64,000 nucleotides of DNA from Amaurobius ferox (GCA_951213105.1 OX578153.1:57830520-57894519), one strand, 5' to 3'. Positions 1 to 11,479 are shown, counted from the stretch's first letter. The notes: generated by a model not told the origin, from the letters alone. Numbers and translations: made by a program.

Positions 1-305
1 CAATCATTGGTGAGAAAAATAGTCGCGAAACATTTTTTGCGTTCGTGGCGCTATTAGTCCCCCCCCCCCCCCCGAATCGAGGGGAGGGGGGCGAGTTACC
101 ACCGGCAAGGGTACATTTTTAAGTATAGCATTAAAATATTTTTTTCAAGTCCTATAAAATGAAGTGTAACACGCTATAATTGTAATCATTTGGGCCTACG
201 ATACAGATTTTTTAAAAATTTTCTTGCAAAATTTGAAACTAAAGAATTCACAAGCTACTTAAAAAAAGAATCATAGTGTGAGAAAGTCGAGTTGAATCAG
301 TCTCC
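1..305 (-). repeat. Terminal-hairpin repeat, family A, partial copy
   Basis: Cut off by the window edge. It matches the first half of the family A elements at 3431-4045 and 47725-48349: a C/G run followed by a gggggcgagttac block, 'tacattt..aagtat', 'aagtcctataaaatgaagtg', and an end reading 'gagaaagtcgagttga'. In the family's sense orientation this is the 5' half on the minus strand. It contains a run of about 13 C at 60-73. Confidence 0.6.
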
Positions 306-1042
306 GGTTAATTTATTTAAGTTTTACTTTGCTTAACTATAAAAATGGCGTTTAGCTGCCAAATTAGTTGTCTAATCGAAAATTGGCTCAATTAGATTTT
401 GCCCCGTTGTCGTTAGTAAGTGTTCTAAGTTTTAGCCTTCTAGGATACAGGTGGCCTCTGGAGGGTAGACGTTTCGACCTTCTCTCCGATTTTGTCTGCC
501 CCGGGGGAGAAATTGAAAATCCAGCTTCTTTAGGTTCTCTCCCGTCGACGATAGTATAAGTGTGCCAAGCTTTCAACCTTGATAATTTTGAATAGTTATG
601 AAAGATTTTTCGAAAAAAAAATATGTTTATGCTCCCGTGGGAAACGAAATTCCTATTCTGTTAGTTTCTGTCTCGTGGTCAGTACTCTAAATATGCAAAG
701 ATTCACACTTTTAAATGTGGTGTCTTTCACAGTGGTGTCTAAATCTTTTTGATCGCGTACCACCTAAGACTTATACTAGCGTATCTCTATGGTAAATACA
801 TGTGCGGTTTTTTTTTACTATTTGTCGCTCTAAATGAACGTTGATTCTAATACGGAGGCTGTGAGCATTAGAATTGCGCAAGAATGTTTTTGTTCTAAAT
901 GGGCGTTATAGTAAACAAATACTCATATAATAATAATATTACTGTTTTCATGATCATTTAATTTAAAAATTTTAAAGTTAATATGTATTATTTTTAAGTA
1001 ATTTTCTTATTTTTTTTTCTTTGACAATATAAAATTTTTGTC
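306..1042. other. AT-rich, no gene; short dispersed motif
   Basis: No supported gene. A degenerate motif of about 50 bp ('ttctgttaggttctgtcccgtg..gatactgtaagtatg' type) occurs near 505-560 and 645-705 and again near 1570-1625. It may be part of an old repeat I cannot classify. Short reading frames here are on both strands and overlap the motif. Confidence 0.4.
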
Positions 1043-1378
1043 GGTACTTTTCCATTTCGCCGGCGCAAATTTCGCCAAGCAGACTTTATTGGCGACAACA
1101 CACAATATACACATAAAAAAATGTTAATAAATGTTAGTTCTAAGAATTTTTTACTTTGGAGGCATAAACATTTTAATATCGTTTAAAATTTTTTCAAATG
1201 AATCCCAAATTTTCATTGGTTTTTCATCCATTTTTCCCAAACGTGACTGATAAGAAATGGCCACGACTTGTTTTGAAAATGTGGTGGTAAAAGGTTACCA
1301 GCGGGGATATTCCGTTTGACGTCGGTTGTAGTATTTTTGGCGATTTTATCGCCTACGCCGGCGAAATGGAAAAGTACC
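1043..1378. mobile_element. MITE with 23-bp perfect terminal inverted repeats
   Basis: Positions 1043-1065 and 1356-1378 are exact reverse complements (23 bp, beginning GGTACTTTTCC and containing CGCCGGCG). Outside them are TTTTTGTC (1035-1042) and AATTTGTC (1379-1386), a possible 8-bp target duplication with two mismatches. Total length is 336 bp with no coding capacity. An 8-bp duplication would suggest hAT mobilisation, but that assignment is inference. Confidence 0.75.
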
Positions 1379-1789
1379 AATTTGTCTTAGGAAAATAAAG
1401 CATAAAGGAAATATTAAATTTTCGTTATATATCCCTATTTAACGACTCGCGTACCTCTGGGGTACCCCACTTTGGAGACCACTGTACTGGATCACCGGGA
1501 AGGAGGTTCGAAAGAAACTGGAAAAGTTTTTGACATTTAGTAAAAGTTTCTGACACCTTGAAAGGAATCGAAAATCCGGTTCTGTTAGGTTCTGTCCCGT
1601 GATTGATACTGTAAGTATGTCAGTATCTAAGTATAAATATATCAATTGCTACCATCAATCAATCATCAAGACCAAAATGCTATTTTTGTAATTAATGACA
1701 TTTTATTAAAATATTATTTTTTTATTAAAAGTGGCCAGGCCCTTTGATACACATCATTCGCCTATACATCGCCAGCATCGTGAACTATT
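1379..1789. other. No gene seen
   Basis: AT-rich sequence containing the third copy of the short 'ggttctgtcccgtgattgatactg' motif (about 1570-1625). No coding signal. Confidence 0.4.
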
Positions 1790-1950
1790 TAACCATTACA
1801 TGACGTTTCCCTGGGGACCACATTGAGCTCAATAACACAACATCCATGCCTGGAGGTGGGACTCGAACCAACAACCCGGCAGACGAGCGAGCACCAGGAA
1901 ACGCTTGCGTTGAATGCCTCAGCCACCGCGTCGGCTAATTTAAATAACAC
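1790..1950 (-). repeat. tRNA-derived repeat (long-variable-arm type)
   Basis: Read on the minus strand, an A-box-like GCGGTGGCTGAGG (near 1932) is followed about 65 nt later by a perfect B box GGTTCGAGTCCC (near 1866). The long A-to-B spacing resembles tRNA-Ser/Leu. The sequence continues into an unrelated tail (TTGAGCTCAATGTGGTCC), so this is a SINE-like retrocopy rather than a tRNA gene. Only one copy is in the window. Confidence 0.5.
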
Positions 1951-3112
1951 CCCCAAGAAATTTTTTTTCATTAGGTCACTGGCACCATCCTCGGCTTTTC
2001 AAATCCGCTGTTATAATTTATGAGATAAAATCCCAGAAACACATTTGTGAGAGGGTAAAATTTAAAGATCCTATAATCCTTTGCTTCTACAGCATTGTCA
2101 AAATGAACAGTACTTTTAATGAAACGGATTAGCCAAAGCCATGTAATCGCTGATCTCGTGTTACGCTTGTGAAATCGCAAACATACCGCCTTGTCTACCA
2201 TTAACCCTTTTAATACATCAAGCTTTGTGTAGTTTGTTGACCTCTGCCTGAATACCATTAGCCCCATTCAGTAAGGAACAGACAAGTAACACAACTTGAC
2301 AATTATGGGGATATAGAAGGAAAATTATGTTGGAGTTGAAACCGAGGTTAGAAACATTTTTTTTTCGGTGTTAATGAGTTGACATGTGACTTTATGTTTG
2401 AAGATGGTGTGCAGTGCTCGTGTTATATGTGTTTAACTGTAGCGTCACTGTTAAAGCAATGTTTCTTAGTATGCCCGCACAGTAATGTACCATCACTTGA
2501 GAGCCAAAGCTGTGAGGAATAATTATGCATTAAATTGTTTTATCAGATTACATCGCAAGAAAACTTCATATATCTATCAACATTTTCATATAGTTAGCCT
2601 GATCAAATCGTGATAAAAGACACGATTTATAATAGTTTTGCGTTTTGACGCCAAGTAGGGGATCAAATTCCATTTATTTTACGTGATATTAATTAAAACT
2701 CACAAAACCATCTTTTCATGAGAAAAAAACTATACGACAATTACAAAAATCAAAAACCTCACTCCAAAAATGCTATGAAATCTCAAAATGGTTTACATCA
2801 AGTTCCCACAGGATCTGTACTTTTAGATCCCTGTTGAAGTATTCTAATCATCCTTCAAATCTCAGAGTAGCCCTTTTTAGATTTAGTCAAATGTTTCATT
2901 TGAATTAATTAATTGAATTGAATTGAATGTATTAAGAAATTGAAATTATCAATAATTTCCTTTATCTTGCATCCCAAAGTCGTAACCCACATAATCCAGT
3001 CAAAATTACGATACCTTAAATTTATAACATTCCTTTTTATATTAATTTCTTTATTATTTAAATCCGATAAGTAAAATGAAAATCGTCTGCTGTATAAAAA
3101 ACTTTGATTTAA
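1951..3112. other. No gene seen
   Basis: AT-rich intergenic sequence. Minus-strand frames around 1971-2267 and 2909-3124 have no recognisable domains and ordinary composition. Confidence 0.4.
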
Positions 3113-3184
3113 TTCCATTATCATGCAGCTTGCTCAAGTTCTTTGGATGAGTCGGACGGCCTGGGTTTTCCATTATCATGCAGC
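3113..3184 (+). mobile_element. Ultra-short SINE insertion with 17-bp TSD
   Basis: TTCCATTATCATGCAGC is perfectly repeated at 3113-3129 and 3168-3184. The 38 bp between contain 'gagtcggacggcctgggtt', the extreme 3' tail of the window's tRNA/5S SINE (compare 'ggtcggacggtctgggtct' at about 50678). It is a severely 5'-truncated retrotransposition event that still carries its target duplication. Confidence 0.8.
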
Positions 3185-3430
3185 AGGATACAGTTTTTCT
3201 CAAATAGTTTCTGAAAAATAATCGTCTGCAAGATATATTTTATAAAAGGTTTAGTTTTGTGTTTTTTTTTTTTTAATTAATATTTCGATAACCCTGGTCC
3301 TAGAAACACGAAACGTAGAAAGGTTTACCCGCAGTAAATCAGAGAATAATCGAAGCAAATTCTAAAGTTTCCGTCAAAAACCGAATGCGAAACAGACATA
3401 TAGACATAAATTAAATACATTTAACTACAG

Positions 3431-4045
3431 TATACCTCAACTCGACTTTCTCATATCAGAATTCATTCTTTTTTTTAGATGTTACAGGAAAATTTTTGAA
3501 AAATCGGTATCGTGGATACAAAGTGTGTTACCCTTCGCTCTAAAGGACTTGAAATTTTTTACGATTGATACCATACTTGACAATGTACCCCCAGGGGGTT
3601 AACTTGCCCTCCAAGAGGGGCTCACGAATAAAAACAATTATATTGCGGCTATTTTTCATATCAATAATTGAAACTACGTGATCATTGCGCCATAAATAAA
3701 CCCTTTTATGCAAGATTATGTCAAATTTAGTCATATGCTGCCCTGTCAAAAAATATAAAATTTCGAAGTTTCCGTTCAAATTAAAAAAAATTCTATCTAA
3801 TTCCAGATCTTTTTATAACAAAGCCGGATATAGAATTTCGTGAAAATCCATTTTCATTTGTAGTTGCTATCGTATGCACAAGTAATCGACCACATGCATC
3901 AGACACACAGATAGACGGGCATCACTCAATTAGTCTAAACGTGAACAGGGGGTCTTGAAACATATATTGACATCAAAATCTCGAATTCGAAAATTTTCTT
4001 GAAAACAATACTTTCTCTATATTATATTACATAGTACGAGAAAGT
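3431..4045 (+). mobile_element. Terminal-hairpin element, family A, near full length
   Basis: Begins with the CTCAACTCGACTTTCTC block and ends in a hairpin at 4010-4045 whose arms are ACTTTCTC and GAGAAAGT, so the 5' subterminal ACTTTCTC can also pair with the 3' arm. Inside are a GACACACAGATAGACGG microsatellite-like stretch and the conserved 3' block GTCTTGAAAC..TCGAATTCGAAAATTTT. No coding capacity. The architecture (subterminal inverted repeat, microsatellite, 3' stem-loop, no obvious target duplication) resembles Helentron-associated non-autonomous elements, but I do not see diagnostic termini, so the class is tentative. Confidence 0.65.
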
Positions 4046-4107
4046 AAAAATTGTCTTGTTACACAAACTTATACACTGTTCTAAATCGTGCCTTTTACCT
4101 TTCACCC

Positions 4108-4368
4108 TTTCCAATGAAGCTGTTTATCGATAATTACCAATTAAGGATTGGCACTGAATCATTTCACTCCTGGGTTTGAGAATCCACAGACGTCCCTGAT
4201 CTATCAGGCCCCAACGACTTTCTGCCTATTTTAGCCCCGGCTGACCAAGAATACACTGTTAATGGGTGGTACGAGGAATTATCTGTACAGTCATGAATAT
4301 GGATGTCTTTGAGAGTGATGGTATGCAAAATTAGCTACATGGAATTTTTTATAGTATTAGGAATATGA
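4108..4368. repeat. Dispersed repeat pair H, copy 1
   Basis: Aligns by eye with 8112-8388. Shared blocks include 'gctgtttatcgataa', 'tttagcccc', 'gaatatggatgtctttgagagtgatg' and 'tagctacatggaatttttt'. Moderately diverged, non-coding and of unknown class. Confidence 0.6.
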
Positions 4369-4745
4369 AGGATAAGGAACATTTTTACCTTCCCTAACAG
4401 GGAACCCGGTGGAAGGGGGAGAGGAATAGACTCACATCAGATTTTTGGGGATGTAAAATATATAAATCTGATGGGAAAAGCGAATATAGCAGGAAAGTCT
4501 TCAGCTTTTTATCTTTTGCAAAAGAGTAGGAACAGATAACAAGTTTTCCATTTGTTTATGACTGGTTCATAATTACACAAATCCATGCGCAGTGACATGA
4601 TACATCAGAAATCATAAAAACAAAAAATGACATTAAACATATAAACATAGCATTAACGCTGGAACTTTCAGAAAAGTACGCTTAAAATCGTGCAAAGACA
4701 AAAATATGTCTACAAAAGACGAGTTATTAAAATGAAAAAAATGTT
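4369..4745. other. No gene seen
   Basis: AT-rich sequence without recognisable features apart from a short G-rich patch near 4410-4430. Confidence 0.4.
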
Positions 4746-5440
4746 TAATCGGGAGTCTATATAATAAAAGGCAATGTCTGTGTGTGTGTGTGTGTCTGTC
4801 TGTCTTACACACTATATACGTTCAGCGACCGCGCGTAGGAGAGCTACGAAATTTGGCAATCGGAGACCCGGGGGGCTGGGAAGGGGACACGTGAAAACCG
4901 ATTTTTAAAATTTTAATTATTTTTTTGTTATTTAATGTTTTATGCGATTTCGACCGTTTTTTGCCCTTTTTTCTCCACGATCAGGACATCGTAGAAAAAC
5001 ACAAATCACACCACCGGAAAGAACAGACAATTGGGAGTAAAAATATATCAATTTCATCTCTCAATTTCGATTTCTAATACTTTTTAAAGATTTTAAAACA
5101 AAAGTCACTTTTGACTCAAAAAAACGATTTTTGGTATTTAAATTCTCGCACAGTAAAAAGTACTCATAATTTCGACTAATAATTTACATTTTGAGAAAGC
5201 TGAAATATCTGGCATTCTTACAAGTCTAATCTGGTCCAGAAATAATGAAAATTGCCTTCAGGATCGCAATTTTAAAGACGTCATGATTTTAAATTTCTCG
5301 GCTATCGGCTCAGTTCTTCAACCGTATTTTCCCCCCATCCCCAGTAGTTTCTTCCCCGTCTCCATGGAGACCGCGCTTTCGGTTTTAAATGAATTAAGAG
5401 CCCAGTATAAGTGTTGTATACATCGGGCGAAATCATTATA
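4746..5440 (+). repeat. Microsatellite-headed dispersed repeat
   Basis: Starts around 'tctatataataaaaggcaatg' followed by (GT)n and GTCTGTCT (4776-4805). It then runs into 'ttcagcgaccgcgcgtaggagagctacgaaatttgg' and a GC-rich 'gagacccggggggctgggaagg' block. The head-plus-microsatellite layout is typical of a non-autonomous repeat. Only one copy is visible, so the limits, especially the right one, are uncertain. Confidence 0.35.
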
Positions 5441-5700
5441 TTTATATGATATTTTAAATGGATATTTTAAAAGGATATTTTTAAATGGGTATTTTAAGTA
5501 ATTTAAATGATTGAATTATGGTGGTTTGAATTGTGGTGATGTATTTGAAATTATTATATTTATGGATTGGTGGAACGATATGGATGATTTTTTATTTTAA
5601 ATGGATATTTTAATTTATGGATATTTTAAATGGATATTTCAATTTACAGATATTTTAAATGGATATTTTAATTTTATGGATATTTTAAATGATGGAACGA
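5441..5700. repeat. TTTTAAATGGATA minisatellite
   Basis: Irregular tandem copies of a motif of about 15-25 bp centred on 'tattttaaatggatattttaa', with interspersed 'ttatgg' variants. It directly precedes the SINE array. Confidence 0.7.
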
Positions 5701-5747
5701 GGATGGTGGAATTAAGAGCTTAGCATATGGTCATTATAAAATTTAAA

Positions 5748-6551
5748 TTAGTGCGCGAGAATTGCACTCGGTAGGCCTGGGTTCGATTCCCGCCACTGAC
5801 GCGGAGTACGATCACGTTAAGCATATGGGTCGATAAGTCCTTCCGAGAGGTTGGGGGCAGAGAAAGGAGGGTATGGTTTCTGTGGATGCCTCCCCCACTG
5901 GATTCCGGTCCAAACTAGGTGAATAAAAAGAAAGTTATGGAGATTGTCGCGGAGGGCGCGGTAGCCCAGTGGTTAGCGTGCGGGAATTTCACTCGGTAGG
6001 CCAGGGTTCGATTCCCTCCACTGCCAAAACTGCTGTCGTGTTCACGCGGAGTACGATCACGTTAAATATGTGGGTCCGTAAGTCCTTCCGAGAGGTTGGT
6101 GGTAGAGGAACGAGTGTACGGACCCTGTGGATGGTTCTCCCACTGGGTTACGATCTAAATTGTGTGAATAAAAAGAAGGTTATGGAGATTGTCGCGGAGG
6201 GCGCGGTAGCCTAGTGGTTAGCGCGCGGGAATTGCCCTCAGTGGGTCCTGGTTCGATTCCCGCCACTGCTAAAACTGCTGCCGTGTTCAGGCGGAGTACG
6301 ATCACGTTAAACATGTGGGACCATAAGTCCTTCCGAGAGGTTGGTGGTTGGGGAAGGAGGGTACGGTCCCTGTGGATGCCTCCCCCACTGAGTCCCGGTC
6401 TAAATTGGGTGGCACTTCCTGGCCCTCCAAACAGTTACCTTACACCTTACTGGTAGGTCGCGCCAGCGAGTGTGCCACGGTCAGAATTTGCCACGGTCAG
6501 AATTTTCAAGGGTTGCGAACAGGCTGGTCGCCAAAGGCGGCTAGTTTCTAA
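5748..6551 (+). mobile_element. SINE-derived tandem array 1 (tRNA-headed SINE, three units)
   Basis: Three head-to-tail units start near 5748 (5'-truncated), 5954 and 6199, a period of 245 bp. The two complete heads have a pol III A box (TAGCCCAGTGG type) and B box (GGTTCGATTCC). The shared body includes 'gcggagtacgatcacgttaaa' and 'ccgagaggttggtgg'. Units 1-2 end in a non-SINE linker (gaataaaaagaaagttatgg). The last unit continues into the full body and an alternative tail (GGTCGCGCCAGCGAGTG...GGCGGCTAGT) instead of the CAACAA tail seen elsewhere. Reading frames across it are by-products of the repeat. Confidence 0.85.
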
Positions 6552-7352
6552 TAAAAATAAGTTTGACATAGAAATGTATTTGAAGCAGTACGGAACTCCG
6601 CTCTTTGACGGACTTGTTAGGGATAAGTGTTTTCCTTAGACGTTCTAATCTAAAGTGGACGGAGTATTCTAGTCATGGTAAGTGACAACAATTATCACGT
6701 GATAACGCGTTGGGAGGCTGAGCCTACACACACCATCGAAACTAATTAGTAAACAGGAAAACAGGTTGTATCACTAATACCCAGACATCAACAGAAACAT
6801 CCACGCAATTTTAAGACAAAAAGATGGAAATGACAATTAAAAATAAGCACATGGCAATGATATTTCCAAAGCAATTCTGGTCACTGGGTTTTATTGTTGA
6901 GTTCATCTATTTGTTATTAGATCTATGATGCACTGGTATCGAATCTATGGGAGTCAAGTCACGTGATAATAAGATTGAACTTTTGATGCTAGTTTTAAGT
7001 TTTCGTGAATATCCTTGTATGTAATTTAATTTGAAATGCAGATAAATTTCCTGTGAGTAAAAAATGTCTACTAAAGGCAACACTGTTCTGGCAGCATGAA
7101 TATATCTAGCTCTTGAATAGCAACACACTTCCTCCATCTTTCGACAAGCTACCTCCTCTAACAGTATGACCATATCTTTGCCTAATACAACTCCATCCAT
7201 CCATCCATTATACACAGTGTACCATATGCTGTACATTGTACTATACATTATTCCCTCATAAACCAATCTACTGTTACATACAACTTTGCACATTATGCTC
7301 ATTCCTCGGTGGCAATATATCTTTATAGTAACATATTTTCCACCTCTTGCAA
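6552..7352. other. Spacer between SINE arrays; no supported gene
   Basis: A 151-codon minus-strand frame (6907-7362) has no recognisable domain and runs into SINE sequence. Its middle (about 7190-7300, 'tgtacattgtactatacatt' region) is a diverged duplicate of 7986-8100, where the frame is not kept. I therefore do not call a gene. Confidence 0.5.
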
Positions 7353-7985
7353 GGTTAAACATGTGGGTCCGTGAGTCCTTCCGAGAAGTTGGTGGTAGGG
7401 GAAGGAGGGTACGGTCTAAATTGGATGAATAAAAAGAAAGTTATGGAGATTGTCGCGTAGGGCAAAGTAGCCCAATGGTTAGCGCGCGGAAATTGCACTC
7501 GGTAGGCCCGGGTTCGATTCCCAAAATTGCCGCCGTGTTTACGCGGAGTACGATCACGTTAAACATGTGGGTCTGTAAGTCCTTCCGAGAGGTTGGTGGT
7601 AGGGGAAGAAGGGTACGGTCCCTGTGGATGCTTCTCCCACTTGGTTCCGGTCTAAGGACTTGCAGTCCCACACGTTTAACGTGATCGTACTCCGCGTGAA
7701 CACGGCTGCAGTTTTGGCAATGTCGGGAATCGAACCCGGGCCTACCGAGTGAAATTCCCGCGCGCTAACCACTGGGCTACCGTGCCATCCGCGTGTGGTA
7801 GGGGAAGGAGGGTACGGTCTCTTTGGATGCCTCCCCCATTGGGTTCCGGTCTAAATTGTGTGGCACTTCCTGGCCTTCCAAGCAGTTACCTTACACCTTT
7901 CTGGTAGGTCGCGCCAACGAGTTTGCCACGGTCAGAATTTTCAAGGGTAGCGAACAGGCTGGTCGCCAAAGGCGGCTAGTGTCTA
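7353..7985. mobile_element. SINE-derived array 2 with an inverted unit
   Basis: Pieces in order: a plus-strand 3' body plus linker (7353-7459); a headed unit with A and B boxes (7460-7655); an inverted unit (7656-7786, minus strand, with GGAATCGAACCCGGG as reverse-complement B box); and a plus-strand body (7794-7985) ending in the same GGTCGCGCCAACGAG...GGCGGCTAGT tail as array 1. The linker 'gaataaaaagaaagttatgg' is shared with array 1, so the two arrays have a common origin. Confidence 0.8.
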
Positions 7986-8104
7986 ATATAACTCCATTTA
8001 CCCATCTTTTTAGCACATAGTGTGTACTGTATTTTGTACTCTGCGTATGATATATTATTCCCCTGCACAAATCAATCCATTGTTATGCATCTAGCTTTGC
8101 ATCT
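7986..8104. repeat. Diverged duplicate of 7190-7300
   Basis: The order of blocks 'ctccat..', 'cacatagtgtgtactgtattttgtact', 'tattattcccctgcacaaatcaatc' and 'agctttgcat' parallels 7190-7300, placing related sequence on both sides of SINE array 2. Confidence 0.5.
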
Positions 8105-8111
8105 TAGGCCC

Positions 8112-8388
8112 AGTGCAATGGAGTTGTTTATCGTAAACTCGACGGCTATCCCTTTCATAATTTCCAATTAAGACCTGTATCCGAATCATTTCCCTGCAGG
8201 GTTTGACGATATCCAGACGCTTTCGATCCATCACGCCCCAAGAGCCCCTGCCTAATTTAGCCCCGCTGTCCCATCGACCAGGAGTGCGTAGGAATGGACT
8301 GTAATGGCAGAACAAGGAAGGTCTGTAGGTTTATGAATATGAATATCTTTCATGATGAGGATATGCAGGATTAGTTCCATGGAGTTTT
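8112..8388. repeat. Dispersed repeat pair H, copy 2
   Basis: Partner of 4108-4368. Conserved blocks include 'gttgtttatcgtaaac', 'cctaatttagccccg', 'tatgaatatgaatatcttt' and 'ttagttccatggagtttttt'. Confidence 0.6.
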
Positions 8389-10765
8389 TTTAAATTTAAC
8401 GCTAGCAATATGTGGAAAACTGACATTGTTAAGGATGTAATTACATTTGGTGATTACGAGTCTAATTTGCGGTTATGGTATTGTTGTAACATTCTAAACT
8501 GTGTAAAGAGAGATAAAAATTATTTATGCTTGGTAATGACGGATAAAAAATGTTTTATAATGGCATCTCAAAGCATGGTAATACGAAAAATTGTGTTGTT
8601 AAGGTTTATGCAAACCAGAGACAACATGGGAGACCTAGATTTATCAGGAAATTTAGTTCAAAATTTCGGGGGAAACTCAATGAAAACTGTAATTTTTCAT
8701 TAAATACCTGAAAAAATTCTATTAAAACCTAAAATAAGTCATTGATTTGTTGTTAAAGATTGAAACTGTTTTTAGAAGGATTTTTTTATCTTATTACAGT
8801 TAGAAACAAAGTTCTGGTTTTTTTAACATCGATTTTAACGTTGTTTTATTATCAATTTGGCTAGTTTTACATGATACATTTATCATATGTTACTAAATGT
8901 GAATTTATTTCACTAAATAGAATTAACATATATTACGAAATATCCTGATTCAAACTCAGGAAATTGTAAAAAATCTTCTGAAAAACTTGAGTAACTCAGA
9001 AAATTTCATTTCCAAGTTTGAGTATAAATTCTGGTTGTGCTCAGTGGAAGATTTTTTCTACAGATAAGCAGTTTTTAATATTGTAGGAAAAAATTAGATA
9101 AATTATAGATTTCTTTTTTAGTTCTCTCTAAATATTAGCAAATTTACATATTTGTGTTATAGAATAAGAATATCAAATTCTATGGAAATTATTCTATTCT
9201 TTCGAAAAATATCCTCCTTGAAAAACTAAAAATTCTACTATCTGGAGAAGTGATTCCCAAGCTTTTTGTTTGAAATATTTTTTGGAATATTTTGTACAGT
9301 CCCGTAAAACCCTTAATTTGCTGATGCCAGATATATATAGGTTTGACAGCAGTAATTCACAAAATAAATGTATAAAACAGTGGAGTTCATAAATAACTAA
9401 TTTGTATTTGTGAATGAAATATTACAAAGGTATTTATTGCCTATTTCTATTTATTAATTACCGTTAATATAAAAGGACAAACATTTCTACTTTTCATCTG
9501 GATTAACAGTTACAAAAACATTGTCTATATATTTTGCAATGATTTTGTGTTAATATAATTGTTTTTCATAAAACTGTTAACGTTAAGTTACGTTTTATTT
9601 TTTATTATGTAATCACATTTTCATGTCATGTAATATGAGGTAAAATACATTTTAACTGATTTGGCATTTCCTATTATTGCTTAGCTTTTGCTTTTCAAAA
9701 CTTTTATCTAGCAACCCTATCATTAGCGTGAGGGAGTGCTGATAATGACCATTACTGCCAACTAAATTCCTTGCCACTAAAAAAATTCCTGGCTTCAACA
9801 CAAAATTTGTCTTCCAAAGCAAAACGATCGCTTTTTAAATTTCACCTATCACCCGAATATATAACGAAGTTAAGTTTTGAAAGTGCATCATTGTTCCATT
9901 AAAAGATCACGTTAAAGCGTAAATAATTTAATTTTTTTTTATTCAATTACAAAACAGAAGTCAAGTTGTACTTTAGCAAATTTTTGCGGAACGCTGGTTA
10001 AGAATTATTGATTTTAAGAACGATTGGGAAAATTTTTTAATAACTTTGCTCATTTCTTTTGGCTTATTATCAATTGGTTTATTATCAATTTTGGTTTATT
10101 ATTTATTAGGTCTGCACACATTTGTAAGAAATGAACAAATTACATTTTTATAATTTTGCATTTCAGATTAAAGGCACGAGGTATCTCGATAACAGCCCAA
10201 GTTAGCGTTTTATAAATAATGCTATTTATTATTATATAAAATGTTACATATATAAATGCATTGCTTTATTAAAAGCTTTAATCTAATTATTTTTATATCT
10301 CGCTTTGCATTTATTGGAAAAGAAAATCTACGATCGCAATGAAAATAAGCAAACCTCTTACCATAAGAACCATTATTTAAAAATGTTGCCACCATTATTT
10401 TAAAATGTTGCCAGGCTTCAGTTGAATCGCTCAAGTTATTTGAGAGCGGTTGTGATCATAGTTTCCCATACACGAACATCGGTGAAAAAATTGTTGATTC
10501 ATATTTGGGAATGATCAAAACACATTAATTAAATCGAGATTCAAAAATTTTTTAACTCCCATCATAAAGCTTTCTTGTTATATGTACGACAGAAAAAATA
10601 AAAATTTAGTTGAAACAATCAAGCCTCTATCTTGGAATCAATCATTGCCTCTAAAATTAAGAACAGGCGTGACTGGCAAGAATAGTGATGAAGAAAGATA
10701 ACAGTGATGCTGATTGCCAAAGTAAAAGTATTTGTGATAAATCGAAAGAAAATTATCGAGGTTGT
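8389..10765. other. AT-rich unique DNA, no gene seen
   Basis: A 97-codon plus-strand frame at 8410-8703 has no family resemblance I recognise and its composition matches the flanks. Small direct repeats occur around 10060-10110 ('tttattatcaatt'). Nothing else is supported. Confidence 0.4.
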
Positions 10766-11112
10766 CATTAAATGTTGCAACATGTAAAGAGCTTTTCTTC
10801 CCCAATCGGGAATCGAGCTTTGAAACTAGCCAGCCGCTGCTCTACCGTTGAGCTACAGTAACGAAATTGCAATCTCTTATCGTCGAAATGGACTCTGTAT
10901 TCTCCACCCTCTAATATCAGATTGACGGGCACTGACAATCTGCCTGACCACCTTCTGCTATTTTTATCTCACGTTAGCCTCCTCCTACTTTACTCAGGTT
11001 AGTACCCTGCGTGGTTGCTATTCTCTCAATTTCAAATCGACGTTCGATCTTCCAGAGTCTACTGAATCCGTACTAGTCGTACTAGCGTCACTTTCAGATC
11101 TCCGACATCCAT
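10766..11112 (-). repeat. tRNA-derived repeat, family S2
   Basis: On the minus strand, a tRNA-like core with A box TAGCTCAACGGTAGAGC (near 10855) and a diverged B-box region (near 10815) sits at one end. It is joined to a body of about 250 bp ('gataagagattgcaatttcg', 'ggtggtcaggcagattgtcag', 'ttgaaattgaga', 'gtctgaaagtgacgctagta'). The same body is at 32530-32906 and 45320-45590, so this is a dispersed SINE-like family. Confidence 0.65.
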
Positions 11113-11479
11113 TTTTTCTAATTTGTCTTTTCTAAATTTTATTCTGAATTTCTGTTTTTGTTTTTCATGTGCCTAATTTTTCTTTTCCTTTTCATATATT
11201 TTCTTTTTATATATTTTCCAAATTTTACTTTTAAAATTTTATTATTTTCTTTAATTTTAATCTATTTTTCATTATGTTATTATACCTCACGCTAAATTTT
11301 ATTTTTCAATGATCTTTTTATCTATATTCGCAATAACCCTTTTCCCATTTTTGAAAATTGGACGTACTTGTCAAGTTCAAATATAATGTAAAACTGTCTG
11401 TTTAATCACAATATTTTTCATCAATTGTTATATTTTTAGATCTAAATAAATGTTCGTTTGGCGGGATGGTAGACCTTGG
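11113..11479. other. T-rich spacer
   Basis: Very T-rich on the plus strand ('cttttcctttt', 'attttctt'). No gene seen. Confidence 0.4.

Noticed and set aside
5954..6060. True tRNA genes at SINE heads or S2 cores
   Set aside because: A and B boxes are present but arms do not form a full cloverleaf, the sequence continues into SINE bodies, and copies are dispersed.
6907..7362. 151-codon minus-strand frame
   Set aside because: No recognisable domain, overlaps SINE sequence at one end, and its duplicated part at 7986-8100 does not keep the frame.
8410..8703. 97-codon plus-strand frame
   Set aside because: No family resemblance, composition same as flanks, no promoter, splice or polyA support.
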